Assembly: GCF_034190915.1 (NCBI RefSeq)
Contig: NW_026947486.1
Location: 99,294,123-99,358,122, forward strand
From: Cavia porcellus
Lineage: Eukaryota > Chordata > Mammalia > Rodentia > Caviidae
Direction of reading: 5' to 3'
DNA: 64,000 nucleotides
The notes under the pieces: generated by a model
Told to the model about the DNA's origin: nothing
The model's database searches: none
Seen by the model: only the letters and a program-made list of their open reading frames with translations
Shown here: in pieces, positions 9,498 through 19,694 of the stretch
Layout: each line of letters begins with the position of its first letter
How positions within the stretch are numbered: the stretch's first letter is position 1
Made by a program: the position numbers and the translations under genes

Positions 9498-10837
9498 GCG
9501 CTCCCCGGCGCGAGAGGGAGGCGAAGCCTTCCGCCCCACCTTGGGGGCCGTTTCCGGAGGCGATTCCTCGCCACGAGGCGGCCGCCTGGGAGCTCTCTCC
9601 CCTTTCGCCAGAACAGGAAGTGATGCACGGGCCCCCATTTTCCGCCCAATCACGGCCGCTGTCTTATGCTCCGCCGCCGGCGGGTCGGTATTTTTACAGG
9701 CGGCTTTGGCAGGGGGGACGCTTGTCTCATGAGGTACATCCACCTGGGATAGATAGTGGCCCCTACGGGATATTTCCTGTACAAGTAGCTATGGGCCAGG
9801 GACGCAATGTATGGGAGCCTTTTGAGATAAAGCAGATTAGAGAACTTAAAAATGCAGTTACACCCTTTGGGCCGACTGCGCCTTACACCATTGCCATGCT
9901 GGAGAACCTGTCTTCTGGGCCCCTCACCCCCCCGGACTGGATTCAGCTGGCAAAGGCGTGTCTGCCCTCGGGCAGTTACCTGGATTGGCGAGCCTGGTAC
10001 GCAGAGTTCTCTGCAGAGCAGGCTGAGAGAAACGCCAATCGGGGAAACCGGGGGTGGAACAAGGAAATGCTTATGGGAGAAGGTCGGCACGCTGATGACC
10101 AGACCCAGTTCCCCGGCGCTGTCTATGAACAAATCAATGCCATAGGGCTCCGCGTCTGGAAACAGGTAAGTGGTGCCGGAACAGCCTCCTTGTGTCTTTC
10201 AAAAATAATTCAGGGTACCACAGAGCCATTTGTTGACTTTGTGGCCCGAATGCAAGATGCTGCCGATAAGATATTTCCTGATCCGGGAGTGGCTCAACCG
10301 CTGGTAAGACAGCTGATTTTTGAGCAATGTACAAAGGAGTGCAAGGCAGCGATAGCTCCTCATAAGAACAAGGACCTCAACGCCTGGATTAGGATATGCA
10401 GAGAGATAGGGGGGCCGCTCTCCAACTCGGGAGTGGCTGCTCTCCTGGCCGCGGCTGTACAGCAGAGGGGACCTCGCGGGTTAGAAGGGGAATGTAAGGC
10501 TAAAGGGTGTTTTGCCTGCGGGGAGCCAGGACACATTAAACGTCATTGCCCAAACAATGCAGATGCTAGGCCTCGCCCTAGGAATGAAGAACCATATGTT
10601 TGTGGGCGATGCAAAAAGGGATCACACAAAGCTGAGGAGTGTAGGTCGGTCTTTGATGCTCAGGGCAACCGTATTTGTGGACAAGATGCTAGAGAGCCAA
10701 AAAACGGCCAGAGGGGGCCCCCTTCACAGGCGGGCCCCCGCCCCAGAGACAGGACAGCTCAGGGTGGCAGCCTTCAACAAGGGCCACCCCTGGGTCAGCA
10801 GGTGTGGACCTCAGTGTCGCCTCAGGACTTATATTAG
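9341..10837 (+). CDS. gag: gag main frame (capsid and nucleocapsid)
   Basis: This is the structural polyprotein that packages the RNA. The frame is open from 9341, after a TGA, to the TAG at 10835-10837, with no good ATG at its start, so it is probably entered from the 9159 start in the unbroken ancestor. A proline-rich linker is followed by a capsid-like region (WEPFEIKQIRELKNAV, about 9810 on), a major homology region (QGTTEPFVDFVARMQDA, near 10210-10265), and nucleocapsid with two zinc knuckles: CX2CX4HX4C at 10508-10549 and again at 10601-10642. It overlaps pro by about 130 bases. Confidence 0.88.
   Translation, partial: LRGRGKVEWQGGQETSCQEPKSLNKESQGSFPALPRELRSAQPGLRRSRELLSAPRREREAKPSAPPWGPFPEAIPRHEAAAWELSPLSPEQEVMHGPPFSAQSRPLSYAPPPAGRYFYRRLWQGGRLSHEVHPPGIDSGPYGIFPVQVAMGQGRNVWEPFEIKQIRELKNAVTPFGPTAPYTIAMLENLSSGPLTPPDWIQLAKACLPSGSYLDWRAWYAEFSAEQAERNANRGNRGWNKEMLMGEGRHADDQTQFPGAVYEQINAIGLRVWKQVSGAGTASLCLSKIIQGTTEPFVDFVARMQDAADKIFPDPGVAQPLVRQLIFEQCTKECKAAIAPHKNKDLNAWIRICREIGGPLSNSGVAALLAAAVQQRGPRGLEGECKAKGCFACGEPGHIKRHCPNNADARPRPRNEEPYVCGRCKKGSHKAEECRSVFDAQGNRICGQDAREPKNGQRGPPSQAGPRPRDRTAQGGSLQQGPPLGQQVWTSVSPQDLY
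10699..10739 (+). promoter_or_regulatory. gag-pro -1 frameshift signal
   Basis: A AAA AAC at 10699-10705 is in the correct phase of gag (AAA at 10700, AAC at 10703). A 7-base spacer is followed by an 8-bp hairpin, GGGGGCCC (10713-10720) with GGGCCCCC (10732-10739), and an 11-base loop. A -1 slip enters the pro frame, which has no stop from here to 11602. Confidence 0.85.
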
Positions 10838-11604
10838 TGCCTGATATGGGTGTTCAAGTGGTTGAAACCACCTTTAAGGGACCGTTACCCAAAAATTCCG
10901 TGGGTCTGGTGATCGGGAGATCCTCCACGGCCCTTCGGGGTCTCACAGTAGTCCCAGGGGTCATAGACTCAGACTACACAGGACATATTAAAATTATGGT
11001 TCAATCTCTTGTGGGTACTATGGTAATCAATAAAGGAGACAAGATAGCGCAGCTCTTGCTGCTCCCCAGTCTCCACAAGAGATTTCCCTCAAAGCAGAAA
11101 ATTAGAGAAAGTCAAGGTTTCGGTTCCTCAGGGGAAGTCTTTGAGGGACTCCATATGACACTTGGTAAAAGGCCCATGCTCTCACTTAAGGTTAATGGCA
11201 AGAATATAACAGGGCTCCTAGACACAGGAGCTGACCGTTCCATTATCTCCAGAAAGGATTGGCCTTCCAACTGGCCCACCAACACTGCAGATAACACGCT
11301 GCAGGGCCTGGGGATGGTGTCAGCTCCTCAGGTTAGTGCTTCAACCCTGCTCTGGTGCGATGAGGAGGGTCATCAGGGCCATTTCCAACCGTTTGTGTTG
11401 CAGTTGCCAGTGTCTCTATGGGGAAGGGACATCCTCACTCAGATGGATGTCACGCTTACGTCAAACTGCTCCCCCCAGGCTAAGGATATACTCAGGAACC
11501 AGGGATATACCCCCGGCAAAGGCTTGGGCAATGCCCTGCAGGGTCGGACATCCCCAATACCAGTAGAAAACAAAAAAGGTAGGCAAGGATTGGGTTTTTC
11601 TTAG
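10702..11604 (+). CDS. pro: pro: dUTPase-protease with G-patch
   Basis: The enzyme region is reached by -1 frameshifting from gag. The N-terminal dUTPase removes dUTP and limits uracil in viral DNA. Its motifs are visible in order: AGVDLS (near 10798), GRSS (10915), PGVIDSDYTG (10957), GDKIAQLLLLP (11035) and GFGSSG (11119). The retroviral aspartic protease follows with the catalytic DTGAD at 11221 and a GRDIL segment near 11426. The C-terminus has a G-patch (NQGYTPGKGLG to QGLGF, about 11497-11600), as in betaretroviruses. The frame is open to TAG at 11602-11604. The first ATG-independent coding base depends on the slip site, so the start given is the slip position. Confidence 0.92.
   Translation, partial: KRPEGAPFTGGPPPQRQDSSGWQPSTRATPGSAGVDLSVASGLILVPDMGVQVVETTFKGPLPKNSVGLVIGRSSTALRGLTVVPGVIDSDYTGHIKIMVQSLVGTMVINKGDKIAQLLLLPSLHKRFPSKQKIRESQGFGSSGEVFEGLHMTLGKRPMLSLKVNGKNITGLLDTGADRSIISRKDWPSNWPTNTADNTLQGLGMVSAPQVSASTLLWCDEEGHQGHFQPFVLQLPVSLWGRDILTQMDVTLTSNCSPQAKDILRNQGYTPGKGLGNALQGRTSPIPVENKKGRQGLGFS
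11592..11598 (+). promoter_or_regulatory. pro-pol -1 slippery site
   Basis: G GGT TTT is in phase with pro, six bases before the pro stop. A -1 slip here enters the pol frame, open from 11598. I see no strong stem immediately downstream, so the stimulator is unresolved. Confidence 0.75.
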
Positions 11605-14207
11605 GGGCCGCTGAAGAAGCTCTCCTACCCACTTCGATCAAAATCACCTGGAAATCAAATGATCCGGTTTGGGTACCTCAGTGGCCCCTGCCTAAGGAGA
11701 AGCTATTAGCCTTGTCAGAAATAGTCAGTACACAACTTAGATTAGGACATATTAAGCCGTCAACCTCCCCATGGAACACCCCCATTTTTATAATTAAGAA
11801 AAAGTCTGGCAAGTGGAGGCTGCTCCATGATCTAAGGGCGGTCAACGCGCAGATGCAGCCCCTGGGGGCGGTCCAGAGGGGGCTGCCAGCTCTCTCAGCC
11901 ATCCCTCAGTCCTGGCCAGTTTATGTTATAGACCTTAGAGACTGTTTCTTCTCAATTCCCCTGCACCCAGAGGACACTCATAGGTTCGCCTTTACTTTGC
12001 CCACCATTAACCAAGAAAGCCCTGATCTCAGATACGAGTGGGTAACGTTGCCCCAAGGTATGGCCAACAGTCCCACTATGTGTCAGATTTACCTTGATTC
12101 CCTACTGGCCCCCCTACGAAAATCCTTTCCCAAGATAAGATGTATGCATTACATGGACGACCTTTTGCTCAGCGGCAGGGACCCAGACATGCTAAATAAT
12201 ATGCTCAGCCAGTTGGTCGAGGCCCTGAGACAAGCTAATCTGCATGTTGCCCCCGACAAGATTCAGGGAGGAGAAATGGTGACCTACTTAGGCGCGAGAA
12301 TCTCCCCTATGCTAGTCTCTCCGCAGAAGGTCACCATTAGGATGGATGGCGTTAGGACCCTAAATGACATGCAAAAGCTATTGGGAGACATTAATTGGAT
12401 TAGGCCATATTTACATATACCAAATTCAGATCTCAAACCCCTGTTCGACCTTCTGAAGGGAGACCCAGATATAGCCTCCCACAGGAGGCTCACTCCTGAG
12501 GCAAGAGCTGCCTTACAGAGAGTGGAAAAAGCCTTAGGTGGGGCTACCTTACACAGAATTGAACCAGGGCGACCCTTTGATGTCTGTTTGCTACAGACTA
12601 GTCTACAGCCTACAGCGGTGATTTGGCAGAAAGGACCACTACTGTGGATACACCCTAAGGTCTCACCTGCAAAAGTCATAGAGCATTACCCGGAGGCAGT
12701 CGCTTCATTGGCCCTTGAAGCGCATGATAGAGCTGTCCAACATTTTGGCTCAGGACCACAAGCCATCCGAGTACCCTATACCGCCAGCCAGATCAAGACC
12801 CTGGCTGCCTGCATAGATACCTGGGCCATTCTGAGATGTGTTTTCCATAGAGATATAAACAATCAATACCCTAAAGACCCTATCTTGTCATTTGTCACTC
12901 AGCACCCTATAATTTTTCCAATGGTTACTGCCTCTGAGCCATTAGTCCTAGCAACTACAATATACACAGATGGCTCCAAGACGGGGATAGGCGCCTATGT
13001 GATCCTAGGCAAGCCCCCGGTTACCATACAATTTAAACCAGATCAGCCTCAGGTGGTAGAACTGCAGATCGTTAAAATGATTCTTGAACGGTTCTCAGAA
13101 GCCATTAACATTGTCTCCGATTCTAGGTATGTGGTCAATGCTATGCAAGTGCTTGAGACTGCCAGTTTAATTAGATCCACTTCCACAGTGGCTGGACTGT
13201 TCCTGTCTATCCAGACATTGCTTCAGAACAGACACCATAAGGTCTTCACCACCCACATAAGAGCACATACATCCCTGCCGGGGCCCATGGCACAGGGGAA
13301 TGCGGCTGCTGACACTGCCACTCGCCCGTTATGGATTTTTACCTTACTAACACCAATCGAGCGAGCCCGTGCCTTCCATGATAAATTTCATGTTAATGCC
13401 AGGACACTAGCAAACCATTTCCATGTTTCTAGAGCAGATGCACGAGATATCGTGCGACTATGTGACTCCTGTGCCACATACAAACCTGCCATACCGATGG
13501 GAGTAAACCCTCGAGGTTTGATCCCTGGTGATGTTTGGCAGATGGACATCACACATATACAGGAGTTTGGGACTCTTAAATATGTTCATGTTTCCACAGA
13601 CACCTGTTCTCACGTCATATTCGCAACAGCAGAAACAGGTGAAAAAGTGTCTAATGTGATCAATCATTGCCTGGCAGCTTGGGCCGCATGGGGCAAACCA
13701 AAAATATTAAAAACTGATAATGGACCAGCCTATATAGGCAAAGCCTTCAATGAGTTCTGCAAAATGATGGAGGTTCAATTAAAACATGGTATCCCATACA
13801 ATCCCCAAGGTCAAGGAATCATTGAGAGGGCTCATAGAAGCCTCAAAGAAATTTTACAAAAACAAAAAGGGGGAGTAGGCCAAGGCCTGGCCCCAAAGGC
13901 ACGATTATCCATGGCACTATTCACACACAATTTTTTAAATTTAAATAATGATAATCGCTCCCCAGCTGTGGAGCACTGCAACCCTTCCCCCAACCATAAA
14001 GGGTGGGTGAAGTGGAAAGATGTCCTGACAGGACAATGGATGGGCCCGGATCCAGTGGTCAGCTGGAACCGAGGCGCGGTTTGTGTTTTCCCACAGGAAC
14101 CGGGACGAGAACCACTGTGGATACCGGAGAGACTGACACGGGCAACAAAGCCCTCGACTGAAGATCAGACCTGCCCTACTGGAGATCCATCACAGACCAA
14201 CCAATAA
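11598..14207 (+). CDS. pol: pol: reverse transcriptase, RNase H, integrase
   Basis: The open frame runs from the slippery site to TAA at 14205-14207, and its first internal ATG is at 11712. Reverse transcriptase copies genomic RNA into DNA: WVPQWPLPKEKL and SPWNTPIFIIKKKSGKWRLL lead to the catalytic YMDD at 12150-12161. RNase H has YTDGS (Asp codon 12969), VELQ, SDSRYV and NAAADTAT, so its acidic residues are present. Integrase has an HHCC zinc region (HDKFHVN to CDSC, about 13376-13475) and a D,D35E core (Asp 13545, Asp 13716, Glu 13824; spacing exactly 35), then a C-terminal domain. No stop or frameshift is visible and every key residue is kept. Confidence 0.95.
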   Translation, partial: FLGAAEEALLPTSIKITWKSNDPVWVPQWPLPKEKLLALSEIVSTQLRLGHIKPSTSPWNTPIFIIKKKSGKWRLLHDLRAVNAQMQPLGAVQRGLPALSAIPQSWPVYVIDLRDCFFSIPLHPEDTHRFAFTLPTINQESPDLRYEWVTLPQGMANSPTMCQIYLDSLLAPLRKSFPKIRCMHYMDDLLLSGRDPDMLNNMLSQLVEALRQANLHVAPDKIQGGEMVTYLGARISPMLVSPQKVTIRMDGVRTLNDMQKLLGDINWIRPYLHIPNSDLKPLFDLLKGDPDIASHRRLTPEARAALQRVEKALGGATLHRIEPGRPFDVCLLQTSLQPTAVIWQKGPLLWIHPKVSPAKVIEHYPEAVASLALEAHDRAVQHFGSGPQAIRVPYTASQIKTLAACIDTWAILRCVFHRDINNQYPKDPILSFVTQHPIIFPMVTASEPLVLATTIYTDGSKTGIGAYVILGKPPVTIQFKPDQPQVVELQIVKMILERFSEAINIVSDSRYVVNAMQVLETASLIRSTSTVAGLFLSIQTLLQNRHHKVFTTHIRAHTSLPGPMAQGNAAADTATRPLWIFTLLTPIERARAFHDKFHVNARTLANHFHVSRADARDIVRLCDSCATYKPAIPMGVNPRGLIPGDVWQMDITHIQEFGTLKYVHVSTDTCSHVIFATAETGEKVSNVINHCLAAWAAWGKPKILKTDNGPAYIGKAFNEFCKMMEVQLKHGIPYNPQGQGIIERAHRSLKEILQKQKGGVGQGLAPKARLSMALFTHNFLNLNNDNRSPAVEHCNPSPNHKGWVKWKDVLTGQWMGPDPVVSWNRGAVCVFPQEPGREPLWIPERLTRATKPSTEDQTCPTGDPSQTNQ

Positions 14208-14690
14208 GATGAATAGAAATAGCGGTAGCCCGAAATGGACAAGAAGATCCTCAGGCATATGCATGGCTTGCTCAATTGGCCCACGACCGAGTCTAGATAT
14301 GGCGGGCATCCCTCATTCTCCTCCATAAGGTGACAATACACAGCAGGGTAGGTGAGTCAATGACGGGTAAGAGCGTGCCTCCCCAGCACGACTCGACCTA
14401 AGCCAGGCCCTACCCCATCCTGCACGTAAGCCGCTGGACTGTTAGATGCTGCCCAGGTCTAAATTTCTCTCCGAGGGGATTTCTTTACGGAGAGGAAATG
14501 AGTGCAAGCTTGTGTGCATCCAGGTTCCGTCCAGTTTGTGCCTGGCCCTAGAAAAAGGACGAGGGCCTCAGGGCCTTGGCAGACCATGGCATGGCCAACC
14601 AGGGTCTAAGCCAAGGACCTACGGTGGACCTACACATAGGGCATAAGCCTCTGCACCCAGTCCAGGAAGGGCTACGATGCGCACATTCAT
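14208..14690 (+). other. Post-pol region without env
   Basis: Only about 480 bp lie where env would be. No surface or transmembrane protein frame is recognisable. A 66-codon frame (14446-14646) matches nothing I know. The length and content suit an IAP-like element that lost env long ago. Confidence 0.75.
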
Positions 14691-14711
14691 AAAAAATAAA
14701 ATAGGGGGAGA
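14691..14711 (+). promoter_or_regulatory. Polypurine tract
   Basis: A purine-rich run ending in ATAGGGGGAGA directly precedes the TG of the 3' LTR. This is the expected primer site for plus-strand DNA synthesis. Confidence 0.85.
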
Positions 14712-15189
14712 TGTTGGGAGCCGCGTCTGTGATAGCTCGCCTTGCGCGGCGGACGTGCGGCCTGTGGTAAAGAGCAAAGCCTGAGGTAGATTACCCCTCC
14801 CATCGAATATGTTAGTTTCCTGCTTACCGCGTAAACAACCCGCTCAACAATATAGTCTGCCTGGCAACTGATGATGTTAGCCAATCAGCTTGCCTTGCTT
14901 ACTTTAACATGATTGGACACTGTACCCGCATATATACCGGTGCCACCCCTGGGCGGAAGAAGAAGCCAGGTAGAAGCCCGGAAGTAGAAGCCCAGAAGGA
15001 GCCGCGGAGAGCGGACCGGTAGAGGCTTCGGAGCGAAGCCCGGAAGGAGCCGCGGGGAGCGGACCAGAGGAGGCTTCAGCTGGGAGAACCCAGGGCAGGC
15101 TGTACGGAGAAGGAAAATAAAAAGAAAAGGTTGTCCACTACCAGACTTTGTCGTGTGTCCTTCCTGCCGGCCGGGAGCGGACATCGACA
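14712..15189 (+). repeat. 3' LTR of the provirus
   Basis: 478 bp, identical to the 5' LTR except A at 14826 and the final A at 15189, giving a canonical TG...CA. The poly(A) signal AATAAA lies at 15116-15121. Confidence 0.95.
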
Positions 15190-15195
15190 CATAGC
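15190..15195. repeat. Provirus target duplication, 3' copy
   Basis: CATAGC, matching 8476-8481, immediately after the 3' LTR. Confidence 0.85.
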
Positions 15196-15365
15196 AAAAC
15201 AGAACAAAACAGTTTATAAGGAAACAATTTAAAGAAACATAGATTTCAAAGCAATAATAGCTATGTAATGTTATGTTCAATTATATTATGCCTGATAATG
15301 TAGACAATTCTACTGAAAATGACAAGAGAAAGCATAGTAAGTACTGCAGATTCTGACTAATTTTA
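15196..15365 (-). mobile_element. L1 3'UTR (antisense), part right of the provirus
   Basis: Continues the element at 8217-8481. The reverse complement of 15190-15250 matches + strand 3'UTR sequence near 61.92-61.98 kb. ORF1-like sequence follows directly, without ORF2. Confidence 0.65.
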
Positions 15366-15720
15366 TGTCATTCATTTTTACATCTTCAACAGCTGTTTGA
15401 TTTTTTGTGGTGATTTGCTACTTTAAACAAACCTCTCTTTTCATGATCACTAACCACAACCCTGTCTCCTGTGTCTGATATTATGCTCTCACATTGGCTT
15501 GTTCTGCTGCACAAAATTTTAATGGAGTTTTTAATCTGGTTATGTGTTTGAAGCTGTTTCAAGTATTCCATTTCCCTCCTATGTTGGCCGTTCACGGTTT
15601 CCATCATTTTCCTAGCCTCCTGTTTTTCTTTGTATGTATGTGTTCTAGAGTCACTAAGCATGACTTTCATTACGATAAGCATCTATGTAGTTATTTGAGA
15701 GATTATTTCTAATTTAATTT
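15366..15720 (-). pseudogene. L1 ORF1 N-terminal/coiled-coil remnant
   Basis: The minus strand encodes a Lys/Glu/Gln-rich helical stretch (EYLKQLQTHNQIKNSIK) like the ORF1 coiled coil at 6300-6420 (EYVKQVQRDYQDTKKSIEDWHNS). The C-terminal domain is missing. Its lower-coordinate end runs straight into 3'UTR. Confidence 0.55.
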
Positions 15721-16300
15721 GTTTCTAGAGTCTAATTGATCTGCTTTGTTACTTCTGTTGTTACCACTCTAGACAGTCCAGGTAGGTGGCTTTTGAGTGG
15801 CCTCTTATTTTCCCCTGGATTTGCCTTTGATGAGCGGGAATCCTGGGCTTGCATCTTATTTATGTATATTCTTATTTTCTGCTTTTTAAGTTTAAGTTCT
15901 GTGTTGGTGCTTGTAAACTGATTGTGGTGAATACCTTTAGAATCCCTCAGAAATGACTACTTCTCAGAGATTTCTTCAGATATAGCTGGACTTTATGCTT
16001 TGAGTGTTTTGCAAGGTCTTCCCTCTTCAGTTTATTAGGAATGAGAAGCTGCTTCCTACTTGGCCAAGTCTCTGTTCTTTGGCTCTGGCCTATGGCATTA
16101 TGACACTGAAATATTCTCAGTCTTTCCATACTGGGAGGAACAACTGATTAGAATCCTTATGTCATGTTGGCTCTGGTAGTAAAATCAGCAATAACAACAC
16201 CGTGAAACACCGCTTAGAAAATGACCAACTGTGGTAACTAACATTTTGACACCTTTAACCATATGAACTATAGTTATAGATTTATGACAAAATCTGAAAA
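15721..16300 (-). other. Possible L1 5' region, antisense; otherwise unassigned
   Basis: It lies where the 5'UTR of the ORF2-less antisense L1 would be, but I could not align it convincingly with the 5'UTR at 6.7-7.4 kb. No gene is seen. Confidence 0.3.
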
Positions 16301-16374
16301 GAATTGAAATTTTGTATATTAAGGAAGCTCTTGATAAGAACAGTTTACCATAAAGGGAGAAAATGTAAATGTAC

Positions 16375-16433
16375 AAGGCGGAGAATAGAGATACAGAAGA
16401 AGAAATTAAAGGGGAAGGCGAAGAAGGAAAGAG

Positions 16434-16468
<35 letters not shown>

Positions 16469-16560
16469 ATCAGAAGAAGAGGAAGAAGAAGAAGGAGAAG
16501 AAGGAGAAGAAGGAGGAGAAGGAAGAGAAAAAAGGAGAAGAATAAAAGGAAATAAAAATT
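16375..16560 (+). repeat. Polypurine tract with (GAAA)n and (GAA)n
   Basis: Nearly all purine on the + strand: a GAAA tandem run (about 16430-16470), then imperfect GAA/GGA repeats. The whole 16.3-16.8 kb stretch is A/G-rich. Apparent lysine/arginine-rich frames are artefacts. Confidence 0.9.
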
Positions 16561-19500
16561 AACATTTCAGAACAAAAGACGATTATGGAAATTTTGGGAA
16601 AATGGTGAAGCAGAAGTAGGGAAAAAGAGAAAGCAGATATCAAACAAAGCCCAAAATGGAAAAACAAAAGAACTAAAAACTTTGATCACTCTCATAAAAG
16701 AAGCAATAACAATCAGTAAAAGATAAAGTAAGCAAAACAAAAACAAAAGAATGAAGAAAACAAAGATGAAAATAAAAAAAACACATTTCAAATTGAGTCT
16801 CGGCTGTCACTGATAGACAATCTGGCAGAGAAAGTCCAGATTCAGGTTGATCGGTGCCAGCAAGTCAGTCACAGTTTTAAGGCAGGGTGGCAGATAATTC
16901 TGGCCAGCCTGCACTTTTAGTTCACTGAAGTTCAGGCTAGTTTCTGGCTCTAAAATGGAACCTGATTTATTCAGCCCAAACTATACTGTGCTCCTCCTCC
17001 TGGCTTGAGCTTGGCTTCCTGCCCTTCTGCCACTTTGAACTTGGCAAGCTCACTCTGACACTGGTAGTTACTAGCTGCAGCTGGGCCACAGCTGCTCTGA
17101 GCTCAGTTGTCCTCTCTCCACGATGGATACCTGGCAATTGACAGCTCATAGAGGATGCATGAACCCAAATAATCATCAGCCACTGCAGTCCACTGTATCT
17201 CCTGCTCCACTCCACTGGTGCATTTCTCCGTGTAAGCCTCTGAGGTCTCTAGCTGTCACCGTGCACTTACAGGTTCCTGTGGACCCTCGCATGCAGTGCG
17301 TCCAGGCTGAGGGAGAACGTGCTGCCTGCTAGCTTTTCCTTTTTCATTGAAATCTCTCTCTTCACTCTCCCTGAGGGCTCTAACTCTTGCTTCAGTTCCT
17401 TCTCGGGTCCCAGAGACCTACTTCCATACTACTCAGCTTCCGCATGTGGTTATATTCCAGTATCTGGACACCAAATCTTGGAGAAACACTTTCTGTGCTG
17501 CTCACCACGCCACCATCTCCGAGAAGTGTACTGCTCATGTATTTTCTTTAAAAATCATTGGAGCATGTTTAGGTTACAAATGAGGATTCTGTGTTCTGAA
17601 CAGTGCCCTTTCATTCTGTGAGAGTGAAGTACTAGATCATTTTCAGAACCATAATGCTGTGAGTAGGATATACACTTTTTCAATATAGGCTTAATTTATC
17701 TTTCTTATGAATTCTTTTAGTTAAAGTTTAGAGGATTTACTTAGTTTTTCTGTACAAAAAGCTGCACTAAGGTTCATCCAAGGTCATAATGTTAGGGACA
17801 AGAATTCGCATGAATGCTGTATTTCTCCTGCGACGCCAAGGGTCTTGTCCCTGTCGTTCTGTGCACAAGTGCTGAATGTACCTTATTGGCTATATTTCTA
17901 CCCCAGTCGCCTGAATAATAACCAGGGCTTGCATGTTAGTAGTCTTATATCTACCTTTAGACACTCAACATTAGAGGTCAATTAATGCAAAATATTTGAC
18001 AATTTGCGAAATAAAAACAACCCTGACTGTCCTAATAGCTGTGTGTAACCTGATCCTTTAAGTTATGCAACGGATATTTCCTTTTGATAGCTATGGTTGT
18101 TGAATTTGCTTATTTCTAATATTCTGATTTTCTTCAATTGACTTGAATAATTTGTGTATCTTATATTGAAGTGATTTAGTGGCTCCTGTATTGATGGAAT
18201 AGTGTTATTTCCTTAAACCATCTCATTTTCATTTAGATAACGAAATACTGCTTCCATATGGATTTACTTTATTTGTGTTGTTGGCTCTTTGAGGAATGCA
18301 GATTTTAGGAATTTTCACTGTAAGTAAACTCAGTATTTGTCATTTCTCTATACCTTAGATAATGTCAAAGTGTAGACTGAAGTCACTTTGAATGATAGTC
18401 TCCCTTGCTGAGTATGAACAATCTCCAAATTTGTGCTGCATATGAGCAATTTTTTTATTACATTTATTCTCCTCAGGGATTTATTCTAATCTCAGTTTTT
18501 TGGGCACATGATTTGATATATCAAATATGTAAATCAAGAGATGTGGATGCCATGCATTGCTTTATAATACAATTTTCAACTTAGTATTTAAATGATTGTT
18601 GTTGGACTATCCTGCACAGTTGTATTATTTATATGTTGTCATTGCTACTGTCATTCTTTAGTGACATAGGATTAAATAATAGTGAAACATACCAAAGGGT
18701 TACTACTAGCCATAATTTTTTTTTCTTGATCACAAAATTATTCTTAATTACAAAATTAATGTTAATTACAAAATTATTTACATATTAGTGTTAGTAATCA
18801 GTATCAACATCAGGAAAATATAAATCTCAGAGTTAGTTTCCCATAATTTTGCAGGAGTACATTATACTCTTACTAGACAAAAAGAAACAGATTTCTTTGA
18901 GACTCTTCTTGTAGAACATAAGTAGCACAACCCTGTTATGAATTAAAAACTGGTGATCAACGTAACATCCGATGAATTAAATCAGCATGGTGCTGAGTAT
19001 AGATGGCCCACCTGAGGAAATTCCAGCGTATGAAGGAGACCTGGAGAGGAAGAGTGTCACATTATGGTTTCTCTTAAGTGTTGTTGTTTGGAGCTGTTAG
19101 TTCTCCTGAAGGAGCTTATCATGGTTAGATTCGCAGGTATGAATCCAGCACTTATCATTAGAGGAGCTTGTTGCTGAGAGTGGCTGTGGTTCACTTTGGG
19201 GGAGCTCTGGTCCATAATTGGAGCATCACTCCCTGTCTCTGGAGGGGAAGATGATGTGCTGCTTAATCTCCAGGACAAGTTTATCATGCTGGCTTCCTGA
19301 TAGGTCCTCGACTGTTGTCATTGTTAGGGGATCTTGGGACCTCGTTGTTGCTGAGGATGGCTGTGGTAGTTTGCAGGGGAGCCCTGGCTGTTACTTTGAG
19401 TATTGCTTCTTGGCTCCAATGTAGAACCCTCAACCTACTGGCCCAGATCCTTTATCCCACTGACTAGACTTTCTAGCTTCCACAGCTGTCCTTTAGGCCC

Positions 19501-19694
19501 TCCCAGAGCAGATCCATAAAACAGACTTGCATGCGTCATTGTCATGGATTATAGGCCTCGAGGTGGCCTTGTTGGACACATTGTCATAGGCTGTAGGTCT
19601 TCAGATGGACTCATACAGGACACTGCTGTGAGATCCAGGCCCTCAGCTAGATTTCCTTGTGTCTTTAGTGTTGTCGGCAAGTTCTTGTGCTTTC
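16561..19694. other. Unassigned sequence, no gene seen
   Basis: 16.8-17.6 kb is moderately GC-rich, 17.6-19.0 kb is AT-rich, and 19.03-19.69 kb is GC-rich with loosely repeated phrases (TTGCTGAG, then GGCTGTGGT, at about 19170 and 19350). I recognise no protein, RNA gene or family. Confidence 0.4.

Larger units (their letters stand above)
8482..15189 (+). mobile_element. Env-less class II endogenous retrovirus (IAP-like), near-intact provirus
   Basis: Two 478-bp LTRs flank a leader with PBS and splice donor, gag, pro, pol and a polypurine tract. A 6-bp duplication (CATAGC) flanks the whole. The LTRs differ at only two positions, 8596/14826 (G/A) and the terminal base 8959/15189 (T/A), so insertion was recent. 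The frame order gag, pro, pol with -1 steps, dUTPase fused to protease, two zinc knuckles and a G-patch are betaretroviral traits. Only about 500 bp without env lie between pol and the 3' LTR, as in IAP elements. The one clear lesion is in gag. Confidence 0.95.

Noticed and set aside
14446..14646. 66-codon frame after pol as an env or accessory gene
   Set aside because: No signal peptide, membrane segment or cysteine pattern of an envelope protein. Kept only as part of the non-coding post-pol region.
16304..16667. Lysine/arginine-rich frame and Phe/Ser-rich antisense frame
   Set aside because: Direct translation of a simple purine repeat.
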